Assembly: GCA_937907585.1 (NCBI GenBank)
Contig: CALCVH010000007.1
Location: 1 to 5,780 of the forward strand
Source of the DNA: an uncultured Bacillota bacterium
GTDB lineage: Bacteria > Bacillota_I > Bacilli_A > Izemoplasmatales > UBA1188
Direction of reading: 5' to 3'
Length of the DNA stretch: 5,780 nt
The translations under genes and the position numbers were made by a program. The first letter of the stretch is position 1, and the number at the start of each line of letters is the position of its first letter. Positions 1 through 5,780 of this stretch are shown piece after piece. The notes under the pieces were generated by a model, which saw only the letters and a list, made by a program, of their open reading frames with translations, made no database searches and was not told where the DNA came from.

Positions 1-1272
1 TGCTTCTAAGCCACACCACGCAACTCCATCTCTATACCATACTGGAATTCTATGACCCCACCATAATTGTCTAGAGATGCACCAATCTTCTACATTCTCC
101 ATCCACTGTTTCCAAGTGTTTAAGAATCTTTCAGGCACAAAATTAACTTTAGATTTCGCTAAAGCTTCTTCAGCTAAAGGTTTCATCTTAACAAACCATT
201 GTTCAGAAATCATTGGTTCAACCATAGAGCCAGTTCTTTCACTATATCCTACTGAATGAGTGATTGGTTCAACCTTAACTAAATATCCAAGATCAGTTAA
301 TTCTTCTACTAGTTTTTCTCTACATTCAAATCTATCCATGCCTTCATATTTTGAACATATATTAGTCATTTTACCTTTTTTATCAATAGGTTGAGGCATT
401 TCAAGATTATGACGTTTTCCTACTTCATAGTCATTTGGATCAGATGCTGGAGTGACTTTAACGCATCCTGTACCAAATTCCATATCAACATAACTATCTT
501 CTATGATAGGTATCTCTTTATTCACAATTGGTAATATAACTGTTTTACCAACATATTTTTTATATCTTTTATCTTCAGGATTAACCATTACTGCAGTATC
601 GCCAAACATAGTTTCAGGTCTTGTTGTCGCAACAGTTATCCCACCTTTACCCTTAGAAAATGGATAAGTGATATGATATAAATATCCTTGAGTATCTTCA
701 TGAACGATTTCTATATTAGATAATGCAGTTTCAGCTTCGGTATCCCAAGATATCATTCTTAATCCATGATAGATTAATCCTTTATCATATAAGCTTTTAA
801 ATACGAAGTTAACCGTTTTATTTAATTTATCATCTAAAGTGAATCTTTCATGACTATAATCGAGTGATAAACCTAAAGAAGCCCATTGACTTCTGATGCG
901 CTTACTGTATTCATCCTTCCATTCCCACGCTACATCTAAGAACTTTTCTCTACCTAAATCATATCTAGATATTCCTTGTTCTTTTAGTTTTTTATCAACT
1001 TTAGCTTGGGTTGCGATTCCCGCATGATCCATTCCAGGTAGATACAAACAATCATATCCCTGCATTCTTTTTCTTCTTATGATAATGTCTTGTAAAGAAA
1101 AATCATACGCATGACCTATATGAAGTATTCCTGTTACATTTGGTGGAGGTATAACTATAGTGAATGGGTTTCTACTCTTATCGCCAGATGCGAAAAGATT
1201 TTTACTTAACCATTCATCATACATACCTGATTCAATCTGTCTAGGATCAAATTTTGGACTTAAATCTTTCAT
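1..1272 (-). CDS. valS: Valyl-tRNA synthetase, N-terminal 424 residues (partial, runs off left edge)
   Basis: Class I aminoacyl-tRNA synthetase that charges tRNA-Val with valine in the cytoplasm. The frame is open from ATG at 1272-1270 to the window edge with no stop, so about half of a typical ~880-residue protein is present. Visible in order: the class I signature HIGH at residues 51-54 (GILHIGHA), the ValRS-type segment MDHAGIATQAKV (82-92 region), the CP1 editing domain with TTRPETMFGDTA (216-227) and TPASDPNDYE (274-283), and the return to the Rossmann core with DWCISRQLWWGHRIP (near 396-409). The KMSKS motif and anticodon-binding domain lie outside the window. An AAAGGAG ribosome binding site at 1285-1279 fixes the start. 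Expression is governed by the T-box leader just upstream. Oddity: the editing motif usually reads AHDPND or AHDFND, but here the His is Ser (S277); the preceding GTGAVK reads GTGCVK. Identity is very secure; editing competence is an open question. Confidence 0.97.
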   Translation of the reverse strand, partial: MKDLSPKFDPRQIESGMYDEWLSKNLFASGDKSRNPFTIVIPPPNVTGILHIGHAYDFSLQDIIIRRKRMQGYDCLYLPGMDHAGIATQAKVDKKLKEQGISRYDLGREKFLDVAWEWKDEYSKRIRSQWASLGLSLDYSHERFTLDDKLNKTVNFVFKSLYDKGLIYHGLRMISWDTEAETALSNIEIVHEDTQGYLYHITYPFSKGKGGITVATTRPETMFGDTAVMVNPEDKRYKKYVGKTVILPIVNKEIPIIEDSYVDMEFGTGCVKVTPASDPNDYEVGKRHNLEMPQPIDKKGKMTNICSKYEGMDRFECREKLVEELTDLGYLVKVEPITHSVGYSERTGSMVEPMISEQWFVKMKPLAEEALAKSKVNFVPERFLNTWKQWMENVEDWCISRQLWWGHRIPVWYRDGVAWCGLEA

Positions 1273-1278
1273 AACGAG

Positions 1279-1285
1279 CTCCTTT
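1279..1285 (-). promoter_or_regulatory. Ribosome binding site of valS
   Basis: The minus strand reads AAAGGAG, a strong Shine-Dalgarno match, six bases before the ATG at 1272-1270. It lies just after the T-box terminator U-tract and outside the hairpin, so control appears to be by transcription termination and not by hiding the ribosome binding site. Confidence 0.9.
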
Positions 1286-1289
1286 ATAT

Positions 1290-1330
1290 AAAAATAAATA
1301 AAGTCCTTAGAAAATTATATTTCTAAGGAC
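1290..1330 (-). terminator. T-box intrinsic terminator of the valS leader
   Basis: An 11-bp perfect stem (1330-1320 pairing with 1313-1303, GTCCTTAGAAA with TTTCTAAGGAC) closes a six-base loop. It is followed by a T-rich tract (TTTATTTATTTTT, 1302-1290). The 5' arm shares CCTTAG with the antiterminator, so the two folds are mutually exclusive. It should form when tRNA-Val is fully charged and stop transcription before valS. It is also the first convincing terminator downstream of ysxC. Confidence 0.93.
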
Positions 1331-1353
1331 GCATAAACGTGGTACCACCTTAG
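1323..1353 (-). promoter_or_regulatory. T-box antiterminator with tRNA acceptor-end bulge
   Basis: CTAAGG (1353-1348) pairs with CCTTAG (1328-1323), and ACG (1340-1338) pairs with CGT (1331-1329). The seven-base bulge TGGTACC (1347-1341) lies between the two helices. This matches the conserved T-box element AGGGUGGNACCGCG. The first four bulge bases, UGGU, can pair with an ACCA tRNA 3' end, which fits the usual discriminator A of tRNA-Val. Pairing with uncharged tRNA stabilises this fold and sequesters the 5' arm of the terminator. Confidence 0.92.
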
Positions 1354-1442
1354 TTCGAATAATAAATATTATTCGCACTTAATAGATATAACGGTCTAAT
1401 CCCGTATATAGTTACTAAAATTCACTATATATTCTCCCTGAC

Positions 1443-1445
1443 TAC
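1443..1445 (-). promoter_or_regulatory. T-box specifier codon GUA (Val)
   Basis: In the Stem I specifier loop the minus strand reads GAA-GTA-G at 1448-1442. The GAA opposite AGTA on the 5' side resembles the loop E arrangement of known specifier loops. The next triplet is GUA, a valine codon matching the downstream valS. A tRNA-Val with anticodon UAC would read it. Confidence 0.85.
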
Positions 1446-1535
1446 TTCTTATTAACACTGTATGCATTTACACCAACCATGCATTCTCTATAAGCTAGTA
1501 TTAACAATACTACTTCAGTTCTTTGAATTTAATTT

Positions 1536-1564
1536 ATTATAAATCTTTTAGAATATATTTTCAA
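1536..1564 (-). promoter_or_regulatory. Promoter of the valS leader
   Basis: A TTGAAA -35 box (1564-1559) and a perfect TATAAT -10 box (1541-1536) are separated by 17 bases, the optimal spacing for a housekeeping sigma-A/sigma-70 factor. Transcription should start near 1529, about ten bases before Stem I of the T-box. The -35 box begins eight bases after the ysxC stop codon, so valS has its own start of transcription. Confidence 0.83.
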
Positions 1565-1572
1565 TAATGAAA

Positions 1573-2163
1573 TTAGCTTGATTCTTTATTAACTAACAAA
1601 TCAAAAGAATTCAATACTTTATCTAGATTCTCTTTATTAAGTGATGAATATGGAATAACTAATTCTTCGCTTATATCAAGAGTTTTAGAAACAATCATCT
1701 TTCTTTTTCTTATATCATTTCTTTTTAGCTTATCTATCTTAGATAAAATAATGAGAAAAGGAATGTTTCTATTTTTTAAATATGCATTCATTTCAATATC
1801 ATCTTTAGTGATAGTTCTAGAATCTATCAGTTGAATAATACCTTTTAATTCTTTTCTATTTTCTACATATTTATCTGTGACAATGCTAAAATTTAATAAT
1901 TCATCTTTCATATTAGCCGCATATCCATATCCAGGCATATCAACTAAAAAGAAATTATCATTTATTAAATAGAAATTTAATGTGACTGTCTTTCCTGCGG
2001 TTTTAGATGTTCTAGCGAGCTTGGAATTATTACAGATAGAGTTAATAAATGAACTTTTTCCTACATTTGATCTACCCGCTAACGCTATTTCAACTAATCC
2101 ATCTTTAGGAAATAAAGTTGAATCCATTATAGTTCCATAAAATAATGCTTTATTTATTTCCAT
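1573..2163 (-). CDS. ysxC: Ribosome biogenesis GTP-binding protein YsxC/EngB
   Basis: Cytoplasmic TRAFAC-class GTPase needed for late assembly of the 50S ribosomal subunit in its studied relatives. The 196 residues match the usual length. All guanine-nucleotide motifs are visible: P-loop GRSNVGKS (30-37), the family-specific LARTSKTAGKTVTLNFY stretch (49-65) with the switch Thr near T59, G3 DMPGYG (75-80), G4 SKID (141-144, Ser in place of the commoner Thr) and a G5-like SSL (173-175). ATG 2163-2161 is chosen because the protein then begins at the normal family position. A modest GGTAGG ribosome binding site lies at 2177-2172. The start lies inside the last codons of the upstream glycosidase gene (14-base overlap in another frame), suggesting translational coupling. 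I see no separate terminator after the TAA stop; the valS promoter follows at once. Confidence 0.96.
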   Translation of the reverse strand: MEINKALFYGTIMDSTLFPKDGLVEIALAGRSNVGKSSFINSICNNSKLARTSKTAGKTVTLNFYLINDNFFLVDMPGYGYAANMKDELLNFSIVTDKYVENRKELKGIIQLIDSRTITKDDIEMNAYLKNRNIPFLIILSKIDKLKRNDIRKRKMIVSKTLDISEELVIPYSSLNKENLDKVLNSFDLLVNKESS

Positions 2164-4492
2164 TTTTAGAACCTACCACATCAAGTTTTAACTCAATTTT
2201 AGGTCTATTTTGGCTGATTAAAGTAATCTTTTCAGAACTTGAGATATCTTCTTTATTTCTTACATAGAATGATGCATATCCACCGATAATAGATCTAATT
2301 TGATCTCCAACTACTTCAAGTCCACTTGATACTTTAATTTGAATTGGTTCAGATAAATATCTTAATACTGTATCGAAATTAGATTTAGCTATCACAGTTA
2401 CTTTAATTATTTGATATGTATCTTTAACCTCTAATACTTCATGAGATAATTCTGTATCATAATGGTCAAAGTAAGGCATTCCTCTTTTGATTTCTTTAAC
2501 CTTTAATCCATTAATATAACCTTTATATGTATAGACTGCTTTAGGGTCATGAACATATTTATATATAAGTGATATAGCTTCTTGAGATGATTTAAGATTG
2601 ATTTTAGATTCAAGTACTTTATCATCATAATCATATTTAAGAATTGTATCAATTTGATTTAATAAAGCACTCGCTTCTTTTTCAGTCTTATTCTCATTTT
2701 CCATTATTATTTCTTTACTGATAAAGGCTGTAGTTCTAAAGATTCTGTCATCAATATCTTTAGATATATCATATGTTTTAATTAATCTATCATCTCTATA
2801 TACTTCAACCTTATCGCAGTTAGTAAATAATACTGGTCCTTCAAGCCACATCTTATTAAAATCACCAGCGTCAAAATCACTAGATACTTCTAAGTATGGT
2901 TCACTTGCATATATTCTATATGTATTAGAACTAGTTTTAGGATTTCTAAACATGTCTGTTACACCATGATAACAGATCATATCATTAGGTCCAAATCCAA
3001 TATGAGTATTATAATCGCTAAACACCCAACCAGTTGCGCCTATTATACCATTTTCTTTTTCCACATGGCTAATAACATTTTTATGGTTTAGTGCGGCTCT
3101 ATTTCTTCTGTGCTCTGTATCATATGGCTTATTAGGGTACATATGACCACAGTATTCAGTAATTAAATATGGAGTTTTTGAATCAACAACCTGTCTTCTT
3201 TTATATATCGCATCTTCAGTTAAGTTTAAATCAAAGTTATTATATGCGTATACATCATCAAAATGTAAGCCTTTTAAGAAGTTTCTTGTGCCTGTAATTA
3301 ATCTAGATGGATCTAATCTCTTCGCTGCTTCAAAACATTCTTTATTGAATTCATAATCATCAGGTGATTCATTTATTCTTACGCCAAAGAAGAATATAGA
3401 TGGATGACATCTATCTCTTAAAATCATTGATTCTAAGTTGATCATAGCCTGTCTTTTCCAGTTATCATTACCGATATATTGCCAGCCAGGAAATTCTTCA
3501 TAGACAATTAAACCGATTTCATCAGCTTTATTTAATAATTCTGGATGGTTCATATAGTGTGAACATCTATATGTATTACATCCGAGTTCATATTTCATGA
3601 TCTCTAGATCTTTTATCTGCATGTTTATAGGCATCGCATAACCTACATATGGGAATGATTGATGTCTATCAAGACCTCTTAATAGATAATATTCTCCATT
3701 GAGTAATAATCCTTTTTTATCAGCTTTAATAGATCTAAATCCATATTTAAATGATAATTCATCAATCACTTCCCCGTCTTTAGATAATGTGATATATACA
3801 TCATATAATTTAGGATTTTCAGGACTCCATAAATCAGGCATATTGAAATCATATTTATAGTCTTTTCCTGATTCAATCATCTTATCTGATTCAACGATTA
3901 ATTTATTGTTATCTTTAATTAATAAACCAATCTTTTCTTTTTCATGAGAATTGAATTCTACACTGAAATGTAGTTTTCTAGAATCATCTAATAAATTAGT
4001 TTCATATATAAATGGATTATATAGATATGTATCACTAACTTCTATTAAATATACTTCTCTATAGATACCACCAAATCCTAAATAATCAACTATATTTCCA
4101 AAAGGTGGGAAATAATCTTCTTTTGATGAAACCATTACATATATTTCATTGTTTCCACCTTTTAAATAATCTGTAGCATCAAAGAATATTTCATTATATC
4201 CACAGTTATTTTCGATAGCTCTAATACCATTAATATATATCGATGATGATTGAGCGATACCTAAGAACTTTAATAAATACCTTTTATCTTTAGATTTTCT
4301 TATTTTAAGGATTCTTTTATATGAAGAAGTTATCTTATAATCTTCATAATTAAAATAGTTATAAGGAAGAATTTTTAAAGTATGAGGGATGTCTACTTTT
4401 ATGAATCCTTCAAAATTTCCTTCGTTCATATCTGAATATTCAAATTTTTCTTTAAACATCCAATCGTAATTTAAATTAGTAACTTTTCTCAT
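2150..4492 (-). CDS. Glycoside hydrolase family 2 protein (beta-galactosidase-like)
   Basis: A 780-residue retaining glycosidase; GH2 includes beta-galactosidases, beta-glucuronidases and beta-mannosidases. Architecture: an N-terminal jelly-roll sugar-binding domain (about 1-155), an immunoglobulin-like domain (about 155-253), a TIM barrel (about 260-530), then C-terminal beta-sandwich regions (about 530-780) joined by a Lys/Glu-rich helical stretch (about 590-645). Catalytic candidates are the acid/base E375 in GVRINES (370-376), after HPSI (363-366), and the nucleophile E446 in LITEYCGH. RCSHYMNHPELL (309-320) and WVFSDYNTH (489-497) are further GH2 barrel features. No signal peptide or membrane segment is visible, so it should act in the cytoplasm on imported sugars. 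The start is supported by AGGAGA at 4508-4503. The 3' end overlaps ysxC by 14 bases. The GVRINES and GHMYP features recall a GH2 subgroup commonly labelled beta-galactosidase in gut Firmicutes (from memory). The true substrate is undetermined. Confidence 0.93.
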   Translation of the reverse strand: MRKVTNLNYDWMFKEKFEYSDMNEGNFEGFIKVDIPHTLKILPYNYFNYEDYKITSSYKRILKIRKSKDKRYLLKFLGIAQSSSIYINGIRAIENNCGYNEIFFDATDYLKGGNNEIYVMVSSKEDYFPPFGNIVDYLGFGGIYREVYLIEVSDTYLYNPFIYETNLLDDSRKLHFSVEFNSHEKEKIGLLIKDNNKLIVESDKMIESGKDYKYDFNMPDLWSPENPKLYDVYITLSKDGEVIDELSFKYGFRSIKADKKGLLLNGEYYLLRGLDRHQSFPYVGYAMPINMQIKDLEIMKYELGCNTYRCSHYMNHPELLNKADEIGLIVYEEFPGWQYIGNDNWKRQAMINLESMILRDRCHPSIFFFGVRINESPDDYEFNKECFEAAKRLDPSRLITGTRNFLKGLHFDDVYAYNNFDLNLTEDAIYKRRQVVDSKTPYLITEYCGHMYPNKPYDTEHRRNRAALNHKNVISHVEKENGIIGATGWVFSDYNTHIGFGPNDMICYHGVTDMFRNPKTSSNTYRIYASEPYLEVSSDFDAGDFNKMWLEGPVLFTNCDKVEVYRDDRLIKTYDISKDIDDRIFRTTAFISKEIIMENENKTEKEASALLNQIDTILKYDYDDKVLESKINLKSSQEAISLIYKYVHDPKAVYTYKGYINGLKVKEIKRGMPYFDHYDTELSHEVLEVKDTYQIIKVTVIAKSNFDTVLRYLSEPIQIKVSSGLEVVGDQIRSIIGGYASFYVRNKEDISSSEKITLISQNRPKIELKLDVVGSKNGNK

Positions 4493-4502
4493 ATCTATAA
4501 TA

Positions 4503-4508
4503 TCTCCT
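4503..4508 (-). promoter_or_regulatory. Ribosome binding site of the GH2 gene
   Basis: The minus strand reads AGGAGA ten bases before the ATG at 4492-4490. It is a good Shine-Dalgarno match that supports this start codon. Confidence 0.8.
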
Positions 4509-4515
4509 ATATATT

Positions 4516-4544
4516 ATTATAAATTATTAATACTATAATGTCTA
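4516..4544 (-). promoter_or_regulatory. Probable promoter for the GH2-ysxC unit
   Basis: TAGACA (4544-4539, one mismatch to TTGACA) and TATAAT (4521-4516) are separated by exactly 17 bases. The TAG of the -35 box is also the stop codon of the ABC exporter gene. The predicted transcript start near 4509 would leave only about 17 bases of leader, with the ribosome binding site almost at the 5' end. The surroundings are very AT-rich, so chance matches are possible. No hairpin terminator for the exporter gene is visible here, so read-through from upstream is also likely. Confidence 0.5.
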
Positions 4545-5780
4545 TTCTAGTTCAAATTTACCAGTATATAGTTCATAGTATCTACCATGTTTATTAAGAA
4601 GAGATTCATGTGTACCTCTTTCGATAATTCTACCATGTTCCATGACCATTATCGCATCACTATTTTGTATTGTTGATAATCTATGAGCGATAACGAATAC
4701 TGTTCTATTTTCCATTAATTTATCCATACCTTTTTGGATAATTGATTCAGTACGAGTATCGATTGATGAAGTTGCTTCATCAAGGATTAATACTGGACAA
4801 TCCGCAATAGCGGCTCTTGCGATCGCAATGAGCTGTCGTTGACCTTGAGATAATTTTTCTCCAGCTCTAGTTAAAACTGTATCATATCCATTAGGCATCA
4901 TTCTAATAAATCCATCAGCGTTAGCGATTTTAGCGGCTTCTATTATTTCTTCATCAGTCGCATCCTTTTTACCAACTCTAATATTGTCTTTAATAGTGCC
5001 TGTAAATAAGTTAGTATCTTGTAATACTAAGCCTAAAGATCTTCTTAAATCTGATTTTTTAATCTTATTTATATTAATTCCATCATATCTGATCTTTCCA
5101 TCTTCAATATCATAGAATCTATTGATTAGGTTAGTGATAGTTGTTTTACCTGCGCCTGTTTCACCAACTAAAGCAATTCTTTCACCTGGATTAGCGTAAA
5201 TATCAATATCATATAATATTTGGTGTTCAGGTCTATATGAGAAATCAACTTTATCAAGTACGATATTTCCTTCTAACATTGTATAAGTTAATGAACCATC
5301 TTGATGAGGATGTTTCCAAGCCCATTTATGTGTCACTTTATCAGTTTCAGTAATAGTTCCATCTTCACTAACATTAACATTTACTAAAGTTACATATCCA
5401 TTATCTTCTTCATGTTCCATATTCATAAGTTCGATAATTCTTTCGCTTCCTGCGCTCGCTAAAGCGACTGATGTTAGTTCTTGAGCGAATCTTGCGACTG
5501 GGTTTGAGAAACTATTAGTATATATTAAGAATGCGGCTAACATACCTATTGTATAAGGATTAACATTACTAGCGGATTTAATAACTATAAATGCGCCAAT
5601 TAAAGCGATTAAGATATATTCAATTCTTACAAGATTTCCATTTAAAGGGCCTACGATATTACCTATCATATTTCCTTTCATTTCTTCTTGTCTATATTCT
5701 TCTTTTATTTTATCAAAATCTTTAATAGATTCTTCTTGATGGTTAAATACTTGTACAACTCTAGTTCCGCCCATCATCTC
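4542..5780 (-). CDS. ABC exporter subunit, permease-ATPase fusion, C-terminal part (partial, runs off right edge)
   Basis: Type I ABC exporter half-transporter that pumps a drug, lipid or peptide out of the cell using ATP. The frame stays open to the window edge. The Met at 5777 is internal, because the Glu codon at 5780-5778 is in frame and EMMGGTRVVQVF matches the conserved segment after helix 4 of such exporters. About 200 N-terminal residues (helices 1-4) are missing. Counting from that Met: two membrane helices (about 52-68 and 75-90), a linker (about 121-170), and an ATPase domain with Walker A GETGAGKT (205-212), Q-loop Q253, signature LSQGQ (309-313), Walker B VLILDE (329-334) with catalytic E334, D-loop SSID (337-340) and H-loop H365. 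The linker carries HKWAWKHPHQDGSLTYT (150-166), which I recall in one Firmicutes exporter group often encoded as gene pairs; the partner would lie to the right. Substrate unknown. Confidence 0.95.
   Translation of the reverse strand, partial: EMMGGTRVVQVFNHQEESIKDFDKIKEEYRQEEMKGNMIGNIVGPLNGNLVRIEYILIALIGAFIVIKSASNVNPYTIGMLAAFLIYTNSFSNPVARFAQELTSVALASAGSERIIELMNMEHEEDNGYVTLVNVNVSEDGTITETDKVTHKWAWKHPHQDGSLTYTMLEGNIVLDKVDFSYRPEHQILYDIDIYANPGERIALVGETGAGKTTITNLINRFYDIEDGKIRYDGININKIKKSDLRRSLGLVLQDTNLFTGTIKDNIRVGKKDATDEEIIEAAKIANADGFIRMMPNGYDTVLTRAGEKLSQGQRQLIAIARAAIADCPVLILDEATSSIDTRTESIIQKGMDKLMENRTVFVIAHRLSTIQNSDAIMVMEHGRIIERGTHESLLNKHGRYYELYTGKFELE

Larger units (their letters stand above)
1290..1529 (-). 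ncRNA. T-box riboswitch (tRNA-Val-sensing leader of valS)
   Basis: Cis-acting leader RNA that binds uncharged tRNA and permits valS transcription. Seen directly, in transcript order: the Stem I base CTGA (1518-1515) pairs with TCAG (1441-1438). An internal helix joins TTAATAC (1504-1498) to GTGTTAA (1458-1452). The AGAGA bulge is at 1489-1485. A distal hairpin (ATGCAT 1484-1479 with 1467-1462) carries GGTTGGTG in its loop. The specifier loop has AGTA on one side and GAA then GTA (1445-1443) on the other; GUA is a valine codon. Stem II is an 8-bp helix (1431-1424 with 1412-1405). Stem IIA (CGG/CCG, 1404-1402 with 1394-1392) has loop bases TAGA (1398-1395) able to pair with TCTA (1386-1383) as the IIA/B pseudoknot. 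Stem III is 1375-1356. The antiterminator then precedes the terminator. The 5' end is inferred from the promoter. Confidence 0.95.

Noticed and set aside
77..259. Plus-strand open frame of 60 codons
   Set aside because: It is fully antisense to valS, whose frame here encodes conserved ValRS sequence (such as SEQWFVKM). The translated product resembles no family I know.
1356..1375. Near-perfect 20-base palindrome (9-bp arms) that could be a repressor operator
   Set aside because: It lies exactly where Stem III of the T-box is expected, directly before the antiterminator, and is better explained as an RNA hairpin.
1461..1480. ATG within the T-box leader as a possible leader peptide start
   Set aside because: It lies in the conserved Stem I apical hairpin, and in frame it meets TAA after only four codons.
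2550..2720. Lys/Glu-rich helical stretch in the GH2 C-terminal half as a novel inserted domain
   Set aside because: From memory, related GH2 proteins have a helical connector at the same place between their beta-sandwich domains, so it is probably a normal part of the subfamily.
4493..4541. Possible terminator after the ABC exporter gene
   Set aside because: The gap holds only weak AT-only inverted matches, with no GC-containing stem and no clear T-tract.
1..5780. Alternative genetic code with TGA read as Trp
   Set aside because: The Trp codons I read are TGG, I saw no in-frame TGA, and the stops in view are TAA and TAG. There is no evidence for recoding, although TGA as a stop is not seen either.
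2150..5780. ABC gene plus glycosidase as a sugar import and degradation operon
   Set aside because: The ABC protein is a fused permease-ATPase of exporter type, not an importer with separate binding protein and permeases, so it is unlikely to feed the glycosidase.

Overview
The window is AT-rich bacterial DNA in which every real gene lies on the minus strand. Low GC, a tRNA-dependent T-box leader, consensus -35/-10 boxes, strong AGGAG-type ribosome binding sites and Firmicutes-like proteins suggest a low-GC Firmicute or a related Mollicutes/Erysipelotrichia-type bacterium. The Trp codons I read are TGG and I saw no in-frame TGA, so nothing points to the Mycoplasma code. The genus cannot be read from the sequence.

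In transcription order (right to left): (1) 5780-4542, the C-terminal part of a type I ABC exporter subunit (last two membrane helices plus a complete ATPase domain), cut by the window edge. (2) A 49-base gap with a probable promoter whose -35 box overlaps the exporter stop codon. (3) 4492-2150, a 780-residue cytoplasmic glycoside hydrolase of family GH2. (4) 2163-1573, the ribosome-assembly GTPase YsxC/EngB, whose start overlaps the end of the glycosidase gene by 14 bases. (5) 1572-1273, a non-coding stretch with a well-formed promoter (TTGAAA-17-TATAAT) and a complete T-box riboswitch: Stem I with a GUA (valine) specifier, Stem II, a Stem IIA/B pseudoknot, Stem III, antiterminator and terminator. 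(6) 1272-1, the N-terminal 424 residues of valyl-tRNA synthetase (valS), continuing past the left edge; it has no stop codon inside the window.

The glycosidase and ysxC look like one translationally coupled unit. valS has its own promoter and is controlled by uncharged tRNA-Val: the GUA specifier reads the anticodon, and the UGGU of the T-box bulge can pair with an ACCA tRNA end. No separate terminator is visible after ysxC, so the T-box terminator may also end transcripts arriving from upstream. I see no mobile element, CRISPR array, tRNA or rRNA, and no sign of a novel defence or similar system. The most informative parts are the riboswitch, the glycosidase/ysxC overlap, and substitutions in the ValRS editing domain.
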